Assembly (NCBI GenBank): GCA_006937955.1
Contig: SSNP01000040.1
Location: 310,001-374,000 of the forward strand
Source: Pachypanchax playfairii
Taxonomy: Eukaryota; Chordata; Actinopteri; Cyprinodontiformes; Aplocheilidae
Length of the DNA stretch: 64,000 nt
Direction: 5' to 3'
The translations under genes and the position numbers were made by a program. Below are positions 1 to 13,500 of the stretch, one piece after another (the stretch's first letter is position 1; the number at the start of each line of letters is the position of its first letter). Under the pieces are notes generated by a model that saw nothing but the letters and a program-made list of their open reading frames with translations, ran no database searches and was not told the origin of the DNA.

Positions 1-3000
1 ATAATCTCAATTAAGCATTAAATGCAGGCCCATAAAGTAGAGCACAAAAAGCTCATGTTAAAGCTTGGGGAGGTCTTTGTTTTTCAGCACGGTGGCATGA
101 CGGCATTTCCAAGAACTATAGGTAAACGTGGAGATTGTTTATGTTTTGCAGTGCATTAGGAGCATCCCTTGCATTCTAAATATTCTACATACTAATGTTA
201 GATGTGGTTTCAGCAAACTCAGTAAGTCTTTCACTGGCCTTTTTCTTACCACCGATGCCCTGAAAGGATTCTAGTAGAGTGTAAAAAGTGATGGGAATAA
301 ACATTTACACTAATTACAGGAATAGTTTAAGTTTAATCTTGGTGTTTTATATCTGTATGCTACTGGACATTAAAAAGTTAGCAATAATTTTGCAGTGATT
401 GTTTTGAATAATCTTGTAAGAACTTTTTTTCGACAACGATCACTTTGTGCAAAATTCAGATGTTGCTAAGAAAAAAAAAAGATCCAGTCAGAACAGGCAA
501 AATTAAGTCTTCAGATTACTTTAAGTACTTTAACATTAATATTTGAGCTTCCACTTGTTGAAATTTGCTGCTTCTTTGGCACTTTTATTATTTCAGTAAA
601 GGTTAAGGGATAAAGATTTTTGTTCAGTGATGCACATTTTGCTGTACAGAACTACAAATTAGTGACACAAAGTAAGTTACAAGAACAAAGTACCAGCTTC
701 CAGTTTGTTCTTTCTGAAGGGAAAGGTCTTGTTTTGTTCTTATGCATAGAGTTTAAATTATGTGATACGAGTCCCACTAAAAGCACAATATTCACATATT
801 CATGCCAGTGAATGTGTTTGAGATTTTCACAGCTCAGAAATTAGCGCTGGCAGATGAGGCTGCAGTTGGATGAAGAGTCGTCATGCTGTGGAGTTGATGA
901 ACTGTGGGAAGGACAGGAGCCCACAGCAACATACATGCACACAGATCCATGAATATGTGAATAATGTGTTTTGCTCATGTTAATATGGACAACTAAGAAC
1001 TGCAATATGTTCTCAGAGATCTTGCACTTGTCAGACCATTTTCACATCTTTTTTCTCTGCTTTTAACAATAAACTTTGTATGTTTGTTTGACATCTTGCA
1101 AGCGTCAAATCTGAGCTGTTGTTTTGTATGTGATAAACAATATTTATTATATTTTCCTGTGTACATGTACATCTCAGTGTTTCTGTCAAGTTAATATCCA
1201 GTTTTTTTTTTTTCTGTTTAAAATACTAATTTATAATGAAAAGTGAGACCATCACTTCAGTTTATCTGACAGTTTTGGTTCTAAGAATATTAGTCACAAT
1301 AGAAAAGTGTTTGAGAAAGAGTTTTTCATTCAAACAATACTTTCTGAAAATAAATACTGATTACTTGAATGGTAGGTATGTCAGTGTTTGTCAAAGGCTA
1401 TCTTTAATCAGCAGTATTCATCAGTATTCTTGCATCTTGGTTATCTTTTTTTTAGATCTAACCATTTTTGAATTCTGCCCTTCCTAAAACTCACCCATAG
1501 ATGGCAGTATAGGATGCTGACTGGTTATACATATACTGTAGTTCCATAAACAAAACTTCCCATAAGTGTTTGCCAGATTTTGTTTCTCTGCTAAAAATGA
1601 ATAATTAATTTTCAGCAGACTTGAAAGTGTTACCTTTTAACTTTAAGATTTTACATTTTAGCAATCAGTTCTTGGTTAGAAAGCACCACTTCATACATAG
1701 TTCTTATTCTCTGGTTTGCTCTTCAGTTTATTTGGAACAGAGTTTTTCTCAATCCTGTGGAGGTAATCTAAGTTTTTTTTAACAGAACATAACTTTTAGA
1801 AGTTGTAGCTCCCTTCTCAACAGATTCACAGTCCAATATTAACTTCTTCAGTGTTTGCTGAAGGCAGCAACTTACGTATGATCTTTAAAACTAAATTATT
1901 TCTCCCTGAACAACACTGAATCACATGCAGGATCATCAACAAATGACCCTATAATACCATTTTTTACACTTTGTTTCTGTTCTCACATAGGTGTCATTGT
2001 ATCTGTTTGTGTGCTTTGGGTTCAGCTTTCTGTTATCTTTGCCTCAGATTTGATTTTGGCAACTTTGATTGTTTCTAATGTTTTGTTTGTTCATAGTCCT
2101 CCGGCCCTTCTGTTTGTTTATGCAGGGCCAGTTTTGCCCTGCGCCACTTGCACAAATAATTATGCTTGCTAATGAAGGGGCCCGCAGCCACGACACTCGG
2201 TAAATGCCTTTCTGATGAGAAGCACTGGGAGACAGCAGGTGCAGGGTGGGCCTCCCAGGGACTAAGATTGAAGACCAGGAAGCCAGGGTGCCCCGCCCCT
2301 TCCGTTCCCCAGTATTCTATTAGGTGCCTACTTGCCTTTGAGTTTTTTTCTGCAGCAGAGATGAAGCACCCACTGCTGTCTACTTGTCAAATTGGAGAAT
2401 CATTCGAACATTTCAATTCAAAATGTTGGTTTTATAAACATCCTGCTGGAGCCTGAGACTTTTTTATTTTTTGCTTTTTTTGATATTTTTGATACCCCAC
2501 TGCAATAAACTAATGATAAAAACTCAATTCAAAAGGCTTTCAAAGATGTATATTTGTTTGCTTGCAACTAAACGATGCACAGAAACATGGGATTCATATA
2601 ATAAAGTTGGAAGACTCCTCCATGCAGCGCTGCTTCCTCAGTCTTTTGCATTGATGTTTCTTCCTCATCGTGTTGCCTAAAGAGAAAATGTGCCTCTTCG
2701 TTCTTCTTCTTTCCCATTTTCCTTTTCCCCCTGTGGCTTCTTTGGGTTTTGAGGGCAAACAAATAACAAAGCAAAACATTTATAGACTCAGTGCTTGGAT
2801 CTTGGCCCCCGAATCTCCACACTTAGAGCTGAGTGACTGAAGCATGTGGAGAGGGGCCATATGAGACAGACAGACTGACATTTGGGTTTCTGTCTGAAAA
2901 CTTTATTGCCACCCTCCTCTTTTCTCCCCAAAAACTTCATAAGCAGTAATACTCTTGTGCAAGTCTGTGTATGAGCTCAAATGTGAACAGGAGGTGATGA

Positions 3001-5153
3001 CTGTTAGTGTGTGCGTTTGCAGCAAATGGTATATGCTGCACATGTGTGTGCACATTTGCGTGTGTGTTTGAGCAGGGTGGTGTCAGCTCGCTCCTTGCCA
3101 CCCCATTTACTGTAGCTGTACCGCTGTGATCACAGACAGATGTATAAATCAAACCTCGCTTGATGGATTCATCAGGGTGGCGAAACGATCGCCTGAGAAG
3201 AACTCGCAACTCTCTTAGCATTCCGTGTTCTGAAGGAAAGGGTATGCAAAGAGCCTAAATGGATGAACGCTTGATTAATTCTTTGCCAGAGATGTTGGCG
3301 ACAGCAGGAAATGTTTTTTTGCTTTGACTGTGTTTGCACGGGAATTTACGCACGCAGGGTGTGAGTTATGAGGCCTGAGTTTTGTACCTAAGGCTATTGT
3401 GCATAATGACGGCAGGTTGGGAGAACTGCACGCAGCCGCTAAAGACTTGCCACCTGTGGAGCAAAGACAACCAATGAGAGGAGGGATAGTGTGTGTGTAT
3501 GTGTGTGTGCGTGCACTCGATCTTGAGAGGATTGTGGCCCAATGTGGGAGAAAGATGAAGCTGCAAACTGCATGAGAGCAAAATATGAATAAGTGTGACA
3601 GAAAAACAGGTTGACAGGTGAGAAAAAGCCAATAAGGATTTGAATAAAGGAAGACTTAAAATGTTCATGTTTGGAGGAAAATTTAACACAACACGCCAGT
3701 AAAGTTATGATGTATGGACATGTTTGTATGAGTGATGCAATTTTCAAAAACACCAACTAAAAATGTACTTTTTTGCCCATAAATGCTGCTGAGGTTTTGC
3801 TTTCCTTGGATTGTTTCTCTACATTGGAAGTTAATGCAGATGCGACCTGCACAAATCACAAGAGTTACACTTTTCAAATCTCCAAACCTGAAACTAAAAG
3901 CTTGAGTTAAAACTGCAATAATCTTTTTTTTCCTGTCTGGTCATTTGAAGGTCTAAAAGTTATTCTGAACATTTTTTCCATTCTGCTTTTGTGACTAAAC
4001 ATGATTGCAGATACGCAACCAAATAAAACACAAATCATGAAATATTTTTCACAAGAGAAAACTTTACTGAAGAAAAACAAGGCAGGGAGTTTACCGGTGG
4101 CGGCTGGTGAAATATTTTTTGGGTGGGGCTGCATAAATCAAATTAAACGATGTTGCGGAGAAATTCCGTACGAGTACAGGTGAGTGAATTTTATAAAAAG
4201 GAATTATTATAAAATCATGCATAATTGAGAGCATCCAGTCAAATGGTAATACATCGGAATGAGGCTCTAAAAACGAGTTAATGTAAACCCTATATAAAAA
4301 AAACATTTTCAACTTCAATCAAATATTTAACAAAGAGTTTATTAAATCGTAAAATAAAGAAAAATCACCAGAATGGGTTAATCTAGTCAGCCAAATAGGC
4401 AAATTCTGTGTATTACATCTCTAAATGTTGTATCTTAAGTAATATTTAAAGGTATAGCATGTCAGAATTACCCTTGTAGTCAAATCCGAGTCCCGCAGTT
4501 CATGTAGAAAAAAAACCTGTTCCCAGCCACTCCCCCCCTCCCTTCCCTGATTTTTCTGTTGGGTTGCCAGTTCTGATGTTGATTCTCGTTTTGTTTCTCT
4601 TGTATTTGTTCAATTTTTGGTAATGTCTGAAGACCTATTTGTGGAGTGTTGAGTTTTCCTAAGTGCGTTTGAACGCCCCATCATATGCAGCTTGGCTGCT
4701 CAGTTGGAAGGATGTGGTGGTTTCTTACTTTTTGCTGCTGCTCGTTGTGGAATTCCAGCTGCTTGTGTTGAAGACTTGGCAGCCTTGCAGACTCACATGT
4801 GATTCATTATGGAACCAGGAAGTCTGGACGTGTAAATAATTTAAAACTTCCTGACAACTTTTTTCTTTACAGGCTTCTCTATCACTTAGCAAGTTTCCCT
4901 TCTGTTCAGTTTTATTCTGCCAGAATTTTTTTTTCTTACTTTCATTATCCATGTGTCTCCTGGTGTTCTCTTGTTTTTGATTTTATGGACAGATATTTTA
5001 TATCCCTCCTCACTCCTGTAACCGTCCAGGATCAGTACCGCTTGTTTCAAAAATAGTCACGGAAAACACAAAAATTGAGTTAGCATAGCTTCATCCAGCT
5101 AGCTCCGAGAAGCTGTTTGATAGTGGATTATCTCACGGTATTTAACGTGCTTT

Positions 5154-5295
5154 GGGGTGCTAGAAAAATCGCCCTTCGCGGAGTTATTTTCTCAGCCTTT
5201 ATTGGCTAAATTAAGTTCTTCCGTTTGGCAATGCAGATCTGCTATTGGCTAATTCGATCTAAGAGCCTGCCTGAGGGCGATTTCTCTAGCGCCCT
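5154..5295. mobile_element. Short inverted-repeat MITE
   Basis: The ends form an inverted repeat of about 22 bp with few mismatches. The left end reads GGGGTGCTAGAAAAATCGCC. The reverse complement of the right end reads AGGGCGCTAGAGAAATCGCC. Total length is about 142 bp and there is no coding content. I see no clear target duplication, so the superfamily is open. Confidence 0.6.
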
Positions 5296-5679
5296 AGAGC
5301 TGAACTAGACACATGAGAAGTGAAGATGCAGGAGGAAATCATATTTTACAAAGCAATTTCTGTCTCTCAGAAATCCTTTATACAATCTTCTCAGAATATG
5401 AATATACATATGAATGTTTTAAACTCTAAATAAATGTAATTTTTAGGGAAAAAAAAGTTATTTGTTGGCACATCATGTTTTTGGTAGGGAGGGCAGCGCC
5501 CTCTATTGGCAAGGACTTTACATATGAAACTATGAGGGGCTTCACCTCCATAAAGGCCATTCATCACACCATTAAAACCAACCTGTTTTTATTTAGCCAG
5601 AATTTTTTTCAGTGTCAAAGTCAGAAACAAACAGTTAGTTGGTCATTTTTAAACACTCCCCAGTTTTCCATCAAATGCG

Positions 5680-5735
5680 GATGGATGGATGGATGGATGG
5701 ATGGATGGATGGATGGATGGATGGATGGATGGATG

Positions 5736-5821
<86 letters not shown>
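5680..5821 (+). repeat. Compound microsatellite (GGAT)n then (GATA)n
   Basis: About 58 bp of GGAT units pass directly into about 84 bp of GATA units. ORFs across it encode Trp-Met-Asp-Gly or Tyr-Leu-Ser-Ile repeats and are artefacts. Confidence 0.98.
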
Positions 5822-5822
<1 letters not shown>

Positions 5823-7587
5823 TTTTAGGTTGCAGTGGGATAAACTACTTTTCATTTTTACATTTAAAGCCAGTTATTTCTGAATATTGCAAATGAACGA
5901 TGGACTCATTGTGAAGTACAGATCAGATGTTCTCGACTGCCACTTTTATATAATTTTAACATGACTTAAACAAGGTGACAGTAACCTTTTTGATCTCCCG
6001 TCGGTGGTAACAATAATTAAATGAATGAAGAATTTGTTTCAGTGTGACTAATAAATGAAGAAAAAAGTAAAGTTTAGAAAAAAACTGCCATCGCTCTGCA
6101 AAGTTGTACAGAAAGAACAACACATTTATGCTCACAGATCTTAATATTCTTAGAGACAGTTAGCAAGTGGATTTTAAATCTAACATGTTGGTAATTTATA
6201 AGAAAAGGCAATCTGTGTGTCTGGGGGTGGCAGAGGGAGAAAGAGGAGGGGCAGCAATATGAGTAGTAATTTACTCAGTTAAGAACCAAATGGCAGACAG
6301 ACTGTCGCGCTGCGTGTTATCGCAGAGATTCGCACTCTGCTCGTTTTCCGACAATATTTCCCTCTTCGTGTGTGTAGTTTCGTGTGCACACAGTTGGGTA
6401 GAGGCTTTAAAGCACCATTCGAATATTTCTGTGTTGAATGTATCACAAACGATGGAGGCTTTAATGCTTTAATGGACTTTTTATGTGTACATGTTTGCTG
6501 ATAAACTTGGATTACAGTAGATAACTGCAGGTGGATTAATCTGTGAAACTCCATGTGTTGGAGTTACATGTGTCTATACTTGTGCGTTTGTACCCATGTG
6601 AGTGAATATGTGTGTTTTATCAAGTGTTGGGAGGCTTCATTGGACTCATCAGGATATCAGTGGTGAGGAATGGCAGTGTCAGTGAAATGACAGTTGTGTG
6701 TTTGTGTAAATGCAAGTGTGTGTGTGCGCGCGTGCAAGGATTGATGTTCCTGACTCTGACAGCAGCCATATTGTGGTGAGAGGAAAGGATGGAGGGGGAG
6801 AACAGGGGGAGGAGAACTGCAGCCCCCTCATCCTCGCAGGTTAATATTGACACAGCCTGGGCAGATCCAGCGCCTGAAGCTCTCATCAATCACTTTCAGT
6901 AGACCTCTACAAACACACTCACACACTCACGCTTAAGCACTGAGAAGGACGCCACACACACTCCGTTAGAACTCTGTTTAAACAACAAACTATTCAGACA
7001 AGTAATGTAAAATAAATACGGAAGTGTTTTTAAGAATGCCACACTCTGGTGTTAGTTTTACTCTAAATATCTCTTTTCCTTTGAAAGTTTGGCTTAAATA
7101 CATTCAACAACAATTCTGAAAACTTTACAAAGCAAACAGTTGTACAGCAGATCTAAATGAATCAAACAAATATGTTTTCAGAAGTTATCACTTTGCACTC
7201 TTCATGTGTATCCCTGCGTAGCAAATTATGGCTGCAATAACATTGTTGTTAATCATTTCGGAGAGAAAGAAAAAACAAGTTCCCTTGACAAACAAAACAA
7301 TTAATTAATGCAACTTTCTATCCATCAATCATGGTGTGTGTCACTGAATTACCATAATCTGTGTATGGTTGCTGTTTTAAGAGCAAACAGTTAATTTCAG
7401 AACAATAAATCACAAAGTGTCTTTCTACCCCTCTGTGCACTTTGACAGCTTTGTATCTCATTACTACAGAAAGGGACTCGCCCAAATCCACTTTTTAGAA
7501 TAAATCATATGTGCAATTAAATGCATGATCTTTAAAAATATATATATTGAAAATAAAATATAATTTTTGTCTTTTTTTAATATTTAG

Positions 7588-10500
7588 GACTGGCAGGATT
7601 ATGTGGATGGACTGAAATCTTTTTGTCATCATCATGGCTACGATGGCTTTGTGGTTCTGTTGTCTATCAGTGATGCAGTTCATCATCCCCGCCAACAGGT
7701 GGCAGTCTACTCAAACAACACAGACATGTTAAACCAGGTAAACTCAGCTTACAGACCAATAATACTTATGTAAAAAAAACTGATGAAGCAGAATTTTTCA
7801 ACATTTTTTAATATTTGAGTTTCATTACAGATTTGTACTGCCTTGGAGGAGTCCTCCAGCTGGTCTCTCTCTGGTGAACTGGAAGACACAGAGAGTTTTC
7901 AAGTCTACCACATTCCAATAAACACACCTGCATCCTCTGGTACTCCTTCTCTGCTAGAGGAAGACATTCGGGAACTCCTCAAGAACTTTGTTGACCGGCG
8001 GAGCTCAATTTTAGCTTGTCACCCCAGCAGTAGGACGTCTTCCACAGAGGGAGTAGCAGGTAGTGTGGAGTTTTCCCAGGGTTCATCTGGCATCAATGAC
8101 ATGGATGGTTCTGACATAGAGAGAGCTGAAGGAGGCAACGGAGATGTGGTGGCGGTGGCAAGGTATGAAATAGTGGAAAAATACCTGTAAAGATCACATA
8201 AATGTATTAGTTAGGATTTTAGATAAACATTGACACAGTTTAATGATATGGTGGTTTTTATATTTCTAAACAGGGTAATGGCAGATCGTGAAGAGGACAC
8301 AGGAGCAATTGGTGCAGGTGGGGAGCTATTGAGCCCTGACAGTGGTATGACTACCATTCGCAGCAGTCGTTCCTCCAAGGAGAGCTCAGTGTTCCTGAGT
8401 GATGACAGTCCAGTTGGTGAGATTATGGCAAGCGGTGGTCCAGCAGCAGGGCCTGGGGGACTAAGAAACCCCTCTCCTCTGGGGTTTTCATCTCTCTCCC
8501 CTCCTGTCCCACCTGAGAGGAGGAAGCACCGTTCTAGCAGAAATAAAAGTGACACTTTTAATCTGTTTAGTTTTGACCCACTTCATAGTACCGACCAGCC
8601 TCTGCCAGTGGGAGGGGATCCAGCAAATTCTTTAAGGGGTGAAGACGATGGTGAAAGAAGAGCCGGGAGCTCGAGTCTGTCCGAACTTGAAGAGCTAAGT
8701 CTGATAGACTTCTCTGCTCCTAACTCATTAGGAGGGCTTGAAAGTGGAAATTCTTCAGTTGATCATCAAGGCCAGATACATGGGAACGAGATGATGGAGA
8801 CGGTGGTTCCTCCAACTCCAGTCAATAGCTTAGTAGGTAGCCGCCCACCCAGCAGTTGTGGTGTCAGGTTCTTCCCAGAAGATGTTGTTGAAAGGATCAA
8901 TGGCCTGCAGCACAAAGACAGTATGTCATCATCCTTGTCAGAGACCTGGGATGAACTTAGCTTTGATACACAAGGAACACTGTCCTCAAGTGATAAAGTT
9001 TTGAACAGACCAAAAAGCTCAGAGAGCCCCCAGATTACTGAAGATGATGTTAGTGTAAAAGACTCTGATATGATAGAGAGAGACAACATAGATCAACTCT
9101 TTAAACCAGAGAACACTCATCAAAGGACAAAGACTCTTGAACCTCAGCTTAGTTTAGTCACTGACCAGATAGAAACATGTGATAACTGTAACCTAAACAT
9201 TGTACTTAAAGATCAGTGGAACCCTGTTACTTTGGCTGATCTCCAGTTAACACCACCTGAAGATGAAGTAATTGTAAAAAAGGATACAGAAAAAGACAGA
9301 ACACCCTCTTCAAGACAAAAGAAAATTATCCTCAACACTTTAACACCAGACACATCTAAAGAAGAGGATGAAAATGTCCAAGGTAAAAAAAGAGACCAAC
9401 ATTTGGAGCTGTTAGACTTTTGGACGTACTCAGCACAGAAGGGATTTCTCAAATCGGATAGTGGAACCACCGCTTCTTACCCCGAATCACTTGATATGTG
9501 GAATATGACGATCCGAGACGACAGTCCGTCACCTCTAACTACCCCTGATAATTTGTCTGATAACTCCGGCTCCTTGTGTGGGCTGAATCCCAATATTAAA
9601 AAAGATTCGTCTGTAGAAAGTCCACTAGGATATTCTGAAGGTGGAATGAAGATGTGGAACACCACCATCCATGAAGACAGCTCTTCCACAACAACAACCC
9701 CTGAAGGACCTGAAAATGAAAAAGGACCCAGTCGTGTTGGATCATTGGATGATTCTCTTGAGACACAGAGAGAAGAAGAAATAGACTCTGGGGTTTATAA
9801 AGGTTATCACGCACCTGAGGAAGTTGAGTGGAAGGGTAACAAGCCTAATGTAAAAATAATCATAGAGACAGCAGACAGTGGGACACAGGATGAGGAAATA
9901 GACAGCAAAGACATGCAGGAAGTCCAGGGCTCAGACACCATGTTTGTTAACTCCAGCTGGGACTTGCCTGTCCACAGCATGGTCACGTCCACCTCTGAAT
10001 ATGACAATATAGGAGCTGGAGGATGGAGCCAAACACCCTCTCCTGACAATGTTACCAGTCCAGTAGTAGACATGATACAGCTGGAGGAGCAGTCTAGCCC
10101 TTTTATAACTGTGGTCAAACCTATTCAAATGGAGGAAAGACAGACAGCTGATCCTCTACGAAAGACGGAAAACAGAGTAGAAGCTGCAGACCAAACAGAC
10201 AAACAAGTGTTTCTGTTTGAAAGAGAGTTTGTTCACCTGACAAAGAGTGATGAAAGTCCAGTTCACAGCAAGTACGAAAACACAAGTGGAGATGAATCAG
10301 AGGAGGCTGAATGGATGGAGCAATCCAGTCAGAATTCTCCGTTTGTACTGGTGGACAGCTTTACTGTTACTCAACAGGTTTCAGGAAGTCCAAGAGAAGC
10401 TGCTGAAACCCAAATCCAGACTCGTCCGAGCTGTGTGGATTGGGACCGATGCTTATCAGAGAAACCTGACGAAGAATCCGCTTCATCATTTTATCAGCCC

Positions 10501-13500
10501 ATTAAAATCACTCTGAACAAAGACGAGAGTTCTGCTGAAAACCAAGAGTTGGACAAAAAAAAGAGCAAAGAAAACGTAGAAGGTGAAATAACCGAGACTG
10601 TGTCTATGAGCTCTGTCTCAGCAGGAGAAGGAGAGGTGCTGAACTGTCTTCACATGAATAGTAACAACAATCTGGAGTCTAATTCTGATGAAAATTCATT
10701 CTCAGGCTTAGAAATGGAAAACATTGTTGTGTCTGGTACAGTCACAGAAGTTGACAGAGATTGGTCTGATAGGCCTGGACATAATGACAAGCAGTCAAAA
10801 GGAAGAAAGAAGCCCATGGAGACTTTCAGTATGCTGTCCTATGCTGCCACAATGTTAAAAGCTCATGCCCAAACTTCACATCGTGATCACCAGGAGAACA
10901 CACAGGAAGCTAGTCAACAGCAAACAGGAAGAACTGATACTGAATCTGTTGCAGGTACAAAAACAAATACCACAGTCAGAACAACTCACCACCAATCCAG
11001 CCTAGATGATAACACTGAGCATCAAATGGTGGCAGAAATTATCAGACCTAACCAATCAAAAACCAACTCTCAAGCAGAAAAGAAAACAACAGAAGAAGAA
11101 AATAATAAATATGAGTCAAGCACTGTGGGTCGAAGTGTGTCTCCTTCATTAAGATATCCATCAGATCACTTCCTGAAAACTAGAGAGGAAGTTTATGTCC
11201 ATTCACAGATCTCAATGGAGGACTCAGATGAAGGTGGGCAGTCACCATCTGCACCTCCACCAAGCGCTAATTCCTTGGGTAACTTTCAGGTCTGGGGGGG
11301 TCAGTTGGGGAGACAGGACACTTCTGAAACAGAGTCTCCTGGACTTACTAACAGTTCAGTCTCTCACAGCAGTTCTCTGATTAGCTCCCCAGTAAATGAG
11401 CAGGGTATTTCTGCTGAAAAAGGACTTGGTTTACCTTTTTCTGGAGATTTAATGGAAGAGGAGCATGATGAAGATGCAGATCTCGCCCACACAAGCCTCC
11501 CAAAATGGACTCAAGAAGAACAAGGAGAAAAGACGAGACAAGAGTTTGACTCTTCTGACCTCCTGAGTTTTACTGAGGATCCAATCGGAGGGTCCTCATT
11601 TCAACAAACAAATATACAAATGATAGAGTCAAAGAAGGATGAGCTTCTACTTAACAGAGAAGATTACTATGACCCCTGCGCTATAAGGACAGATGATCAA
11701 GAAAAATGGTGTATTGAGCAACAAACTGGAGCTCATGAAGCATCTCGGGATATTTATTCACCTGTTTTAAGGTAAACAATATAATTTAAATGCTGACGTA
11801 TTAACACCCCTTTATGTTACAGGCTGTCAGAGAAGATGTTTAAGTAACTATGAGAAGGTTATAGCCGGTGAATGAAGACGTCAGTCGATGCATGATGTCT
11901 CACACAGAGACTCTATTGGAGTTTTTGAGTTTTCTCATTGGAATCTGTCAGAAGAACATTAGCATCACTGAGCAGATTGTCAGAATCCAGCTGTCTGGGT
12001 CTCCTGCGATATGAAGTCCAGTCATTTGTATGAATGTGTGTAAGTATGAAAGAGTGATAACATGAGGGTAACAGAGACAAAGACCAAATGAATAAAACCC
12101 CCGGGGGTGTGACTTGACAGGGTTGTGAGTCTTGATAAGAGTGAGCAGGAAACAAACTCCTCACACTGTATTTGATGTATGTTTATTGACAAGGTTTGAT
12201 CTGCAGCTTTTGTGTGTGTGTGTTTTAGAAATCTGTTTACGCCTCATTAAATATGCATTACCTGCCTCATTACAGCTGGAGTCCCTCCGTCGCTGATAGA
12301 AACTGCCCCCCCCCCCCCCAAGGTTTCTAACAAGGCATTTGTGTAAATGTGTGTATGCAGTTTTAAGTGTGTTTGCATAGATAATTTATTCATGTAGCTT
12401 TATTTTTACATGACCAAAGTATGTCTGAGTGAATGCTAAATGATGTTTAACTGTTAAGTCTTTTTTGAATCTTTACAGCCTGTTTTTACTTTTTGTTTGC
12501 ATTTAGTTTTATTCATACAGCTGTGTGTTTTTGTGTGTTCTTTTCAAATGTGATGTTTGCTGACACTGTTGTTGTTTACGGTCTCTGCCAAATGAGACTG
12601 AATAATGTCTATAACAATGCATATATTTTCATATATACAGCATATATATACACAATCATGCATCCTTGTGCTTTTCCTGCAGGGGTCATGCTTGTCTTTC
12701 TTCTTTAATAGCCTTTGAAGTTGCAATATTTATTTTTTCTAATGAGTGATTCCTTTTTCTGATCTTTGTTTTGGTACATCTCAGCCATTTGTGGATTGGT
12801 GAAATAATTTTCGGATCCTGTTACATGCATGTCTTTTCCTGCATGTTTGGAGGAGAGTAAATAAACAAAAATCCAGTTGTAAAAAGGTTTTTGTTACGGT
12901 GGCCCTCACATTGAACATTATAGATACGCTAGTATACACAACTATCACAAAACAGAAACTTTGACATGTCACATGTAAGTGGAACTGATAACATTGCTTC
13001 TTCATTTCTATTTAGAGATACAGTATATGACAGTGAATCTGCATTTATCATTTTCTATCAGAAAAAGTCAACCATTATCAACAAACAAGTTTTTCAAAAG
13101 AATATGTCAAAATACTTGTTGTATCAAACTGACACCATTTGACAATGACAATCAGATATTTTAAATTCTATTTCACTGGAGTTTGCTTGTGTACTTCACA
13201 CTGACATACAGAAGTATTATCAAAATGTTTTATAAATAGTTTGAAATGAGTAGCTTACCACTGTATATCATGTCCTGCACTGATCCTACTTTCTTTTTTC
13301 CTTTAACAAAAGACACCAAGATGTATCTTCACAACTATCAGCTCAGCCGTCCAATGAAAATGCTGCATACCAGTTAACAGGAGGTCAGAACACAGCTCAG
13401 GGTCAAACCAAGTACGGCTACAACTTCCATCACATCGACCAAAGAACTGAAAACCAGAGTGCTCATCAAGCCTGCGGACACACCAAACCTGAAAGTCCAC

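Larger units (their letters stand above)
1..7587. other. Non-coding stretch, probably a prune2 intron
   Basis: I find no exon here. Because the exon at 7588 starts mid-protein, upstream prune2 exons must exist further left, so this is most likely one long intron. It holds a small inverted-repeat element (5154-5295), a compound tetranucleotide repeat (5680-5821) and two GC-richer stretches (about 2100-2340 and 6740-6900) that could be conserved non-coding elements. The small ORFs here look like chance. Confidence 0.6.

Noticed and set aside
5649..5855. Frame with Ile-Tyr-Leu-Ser and His-Pro-Ser-Ile repeats
   Set aside because: Translation of the GATA/GGAT microsatellite.
8211..9089. Long minus-strand frames opposite the large prune2 exon
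   Set aside because: Shadow frames of a 3.5 kb open exon. The plus strand has the conserved protein and matching splice sites.
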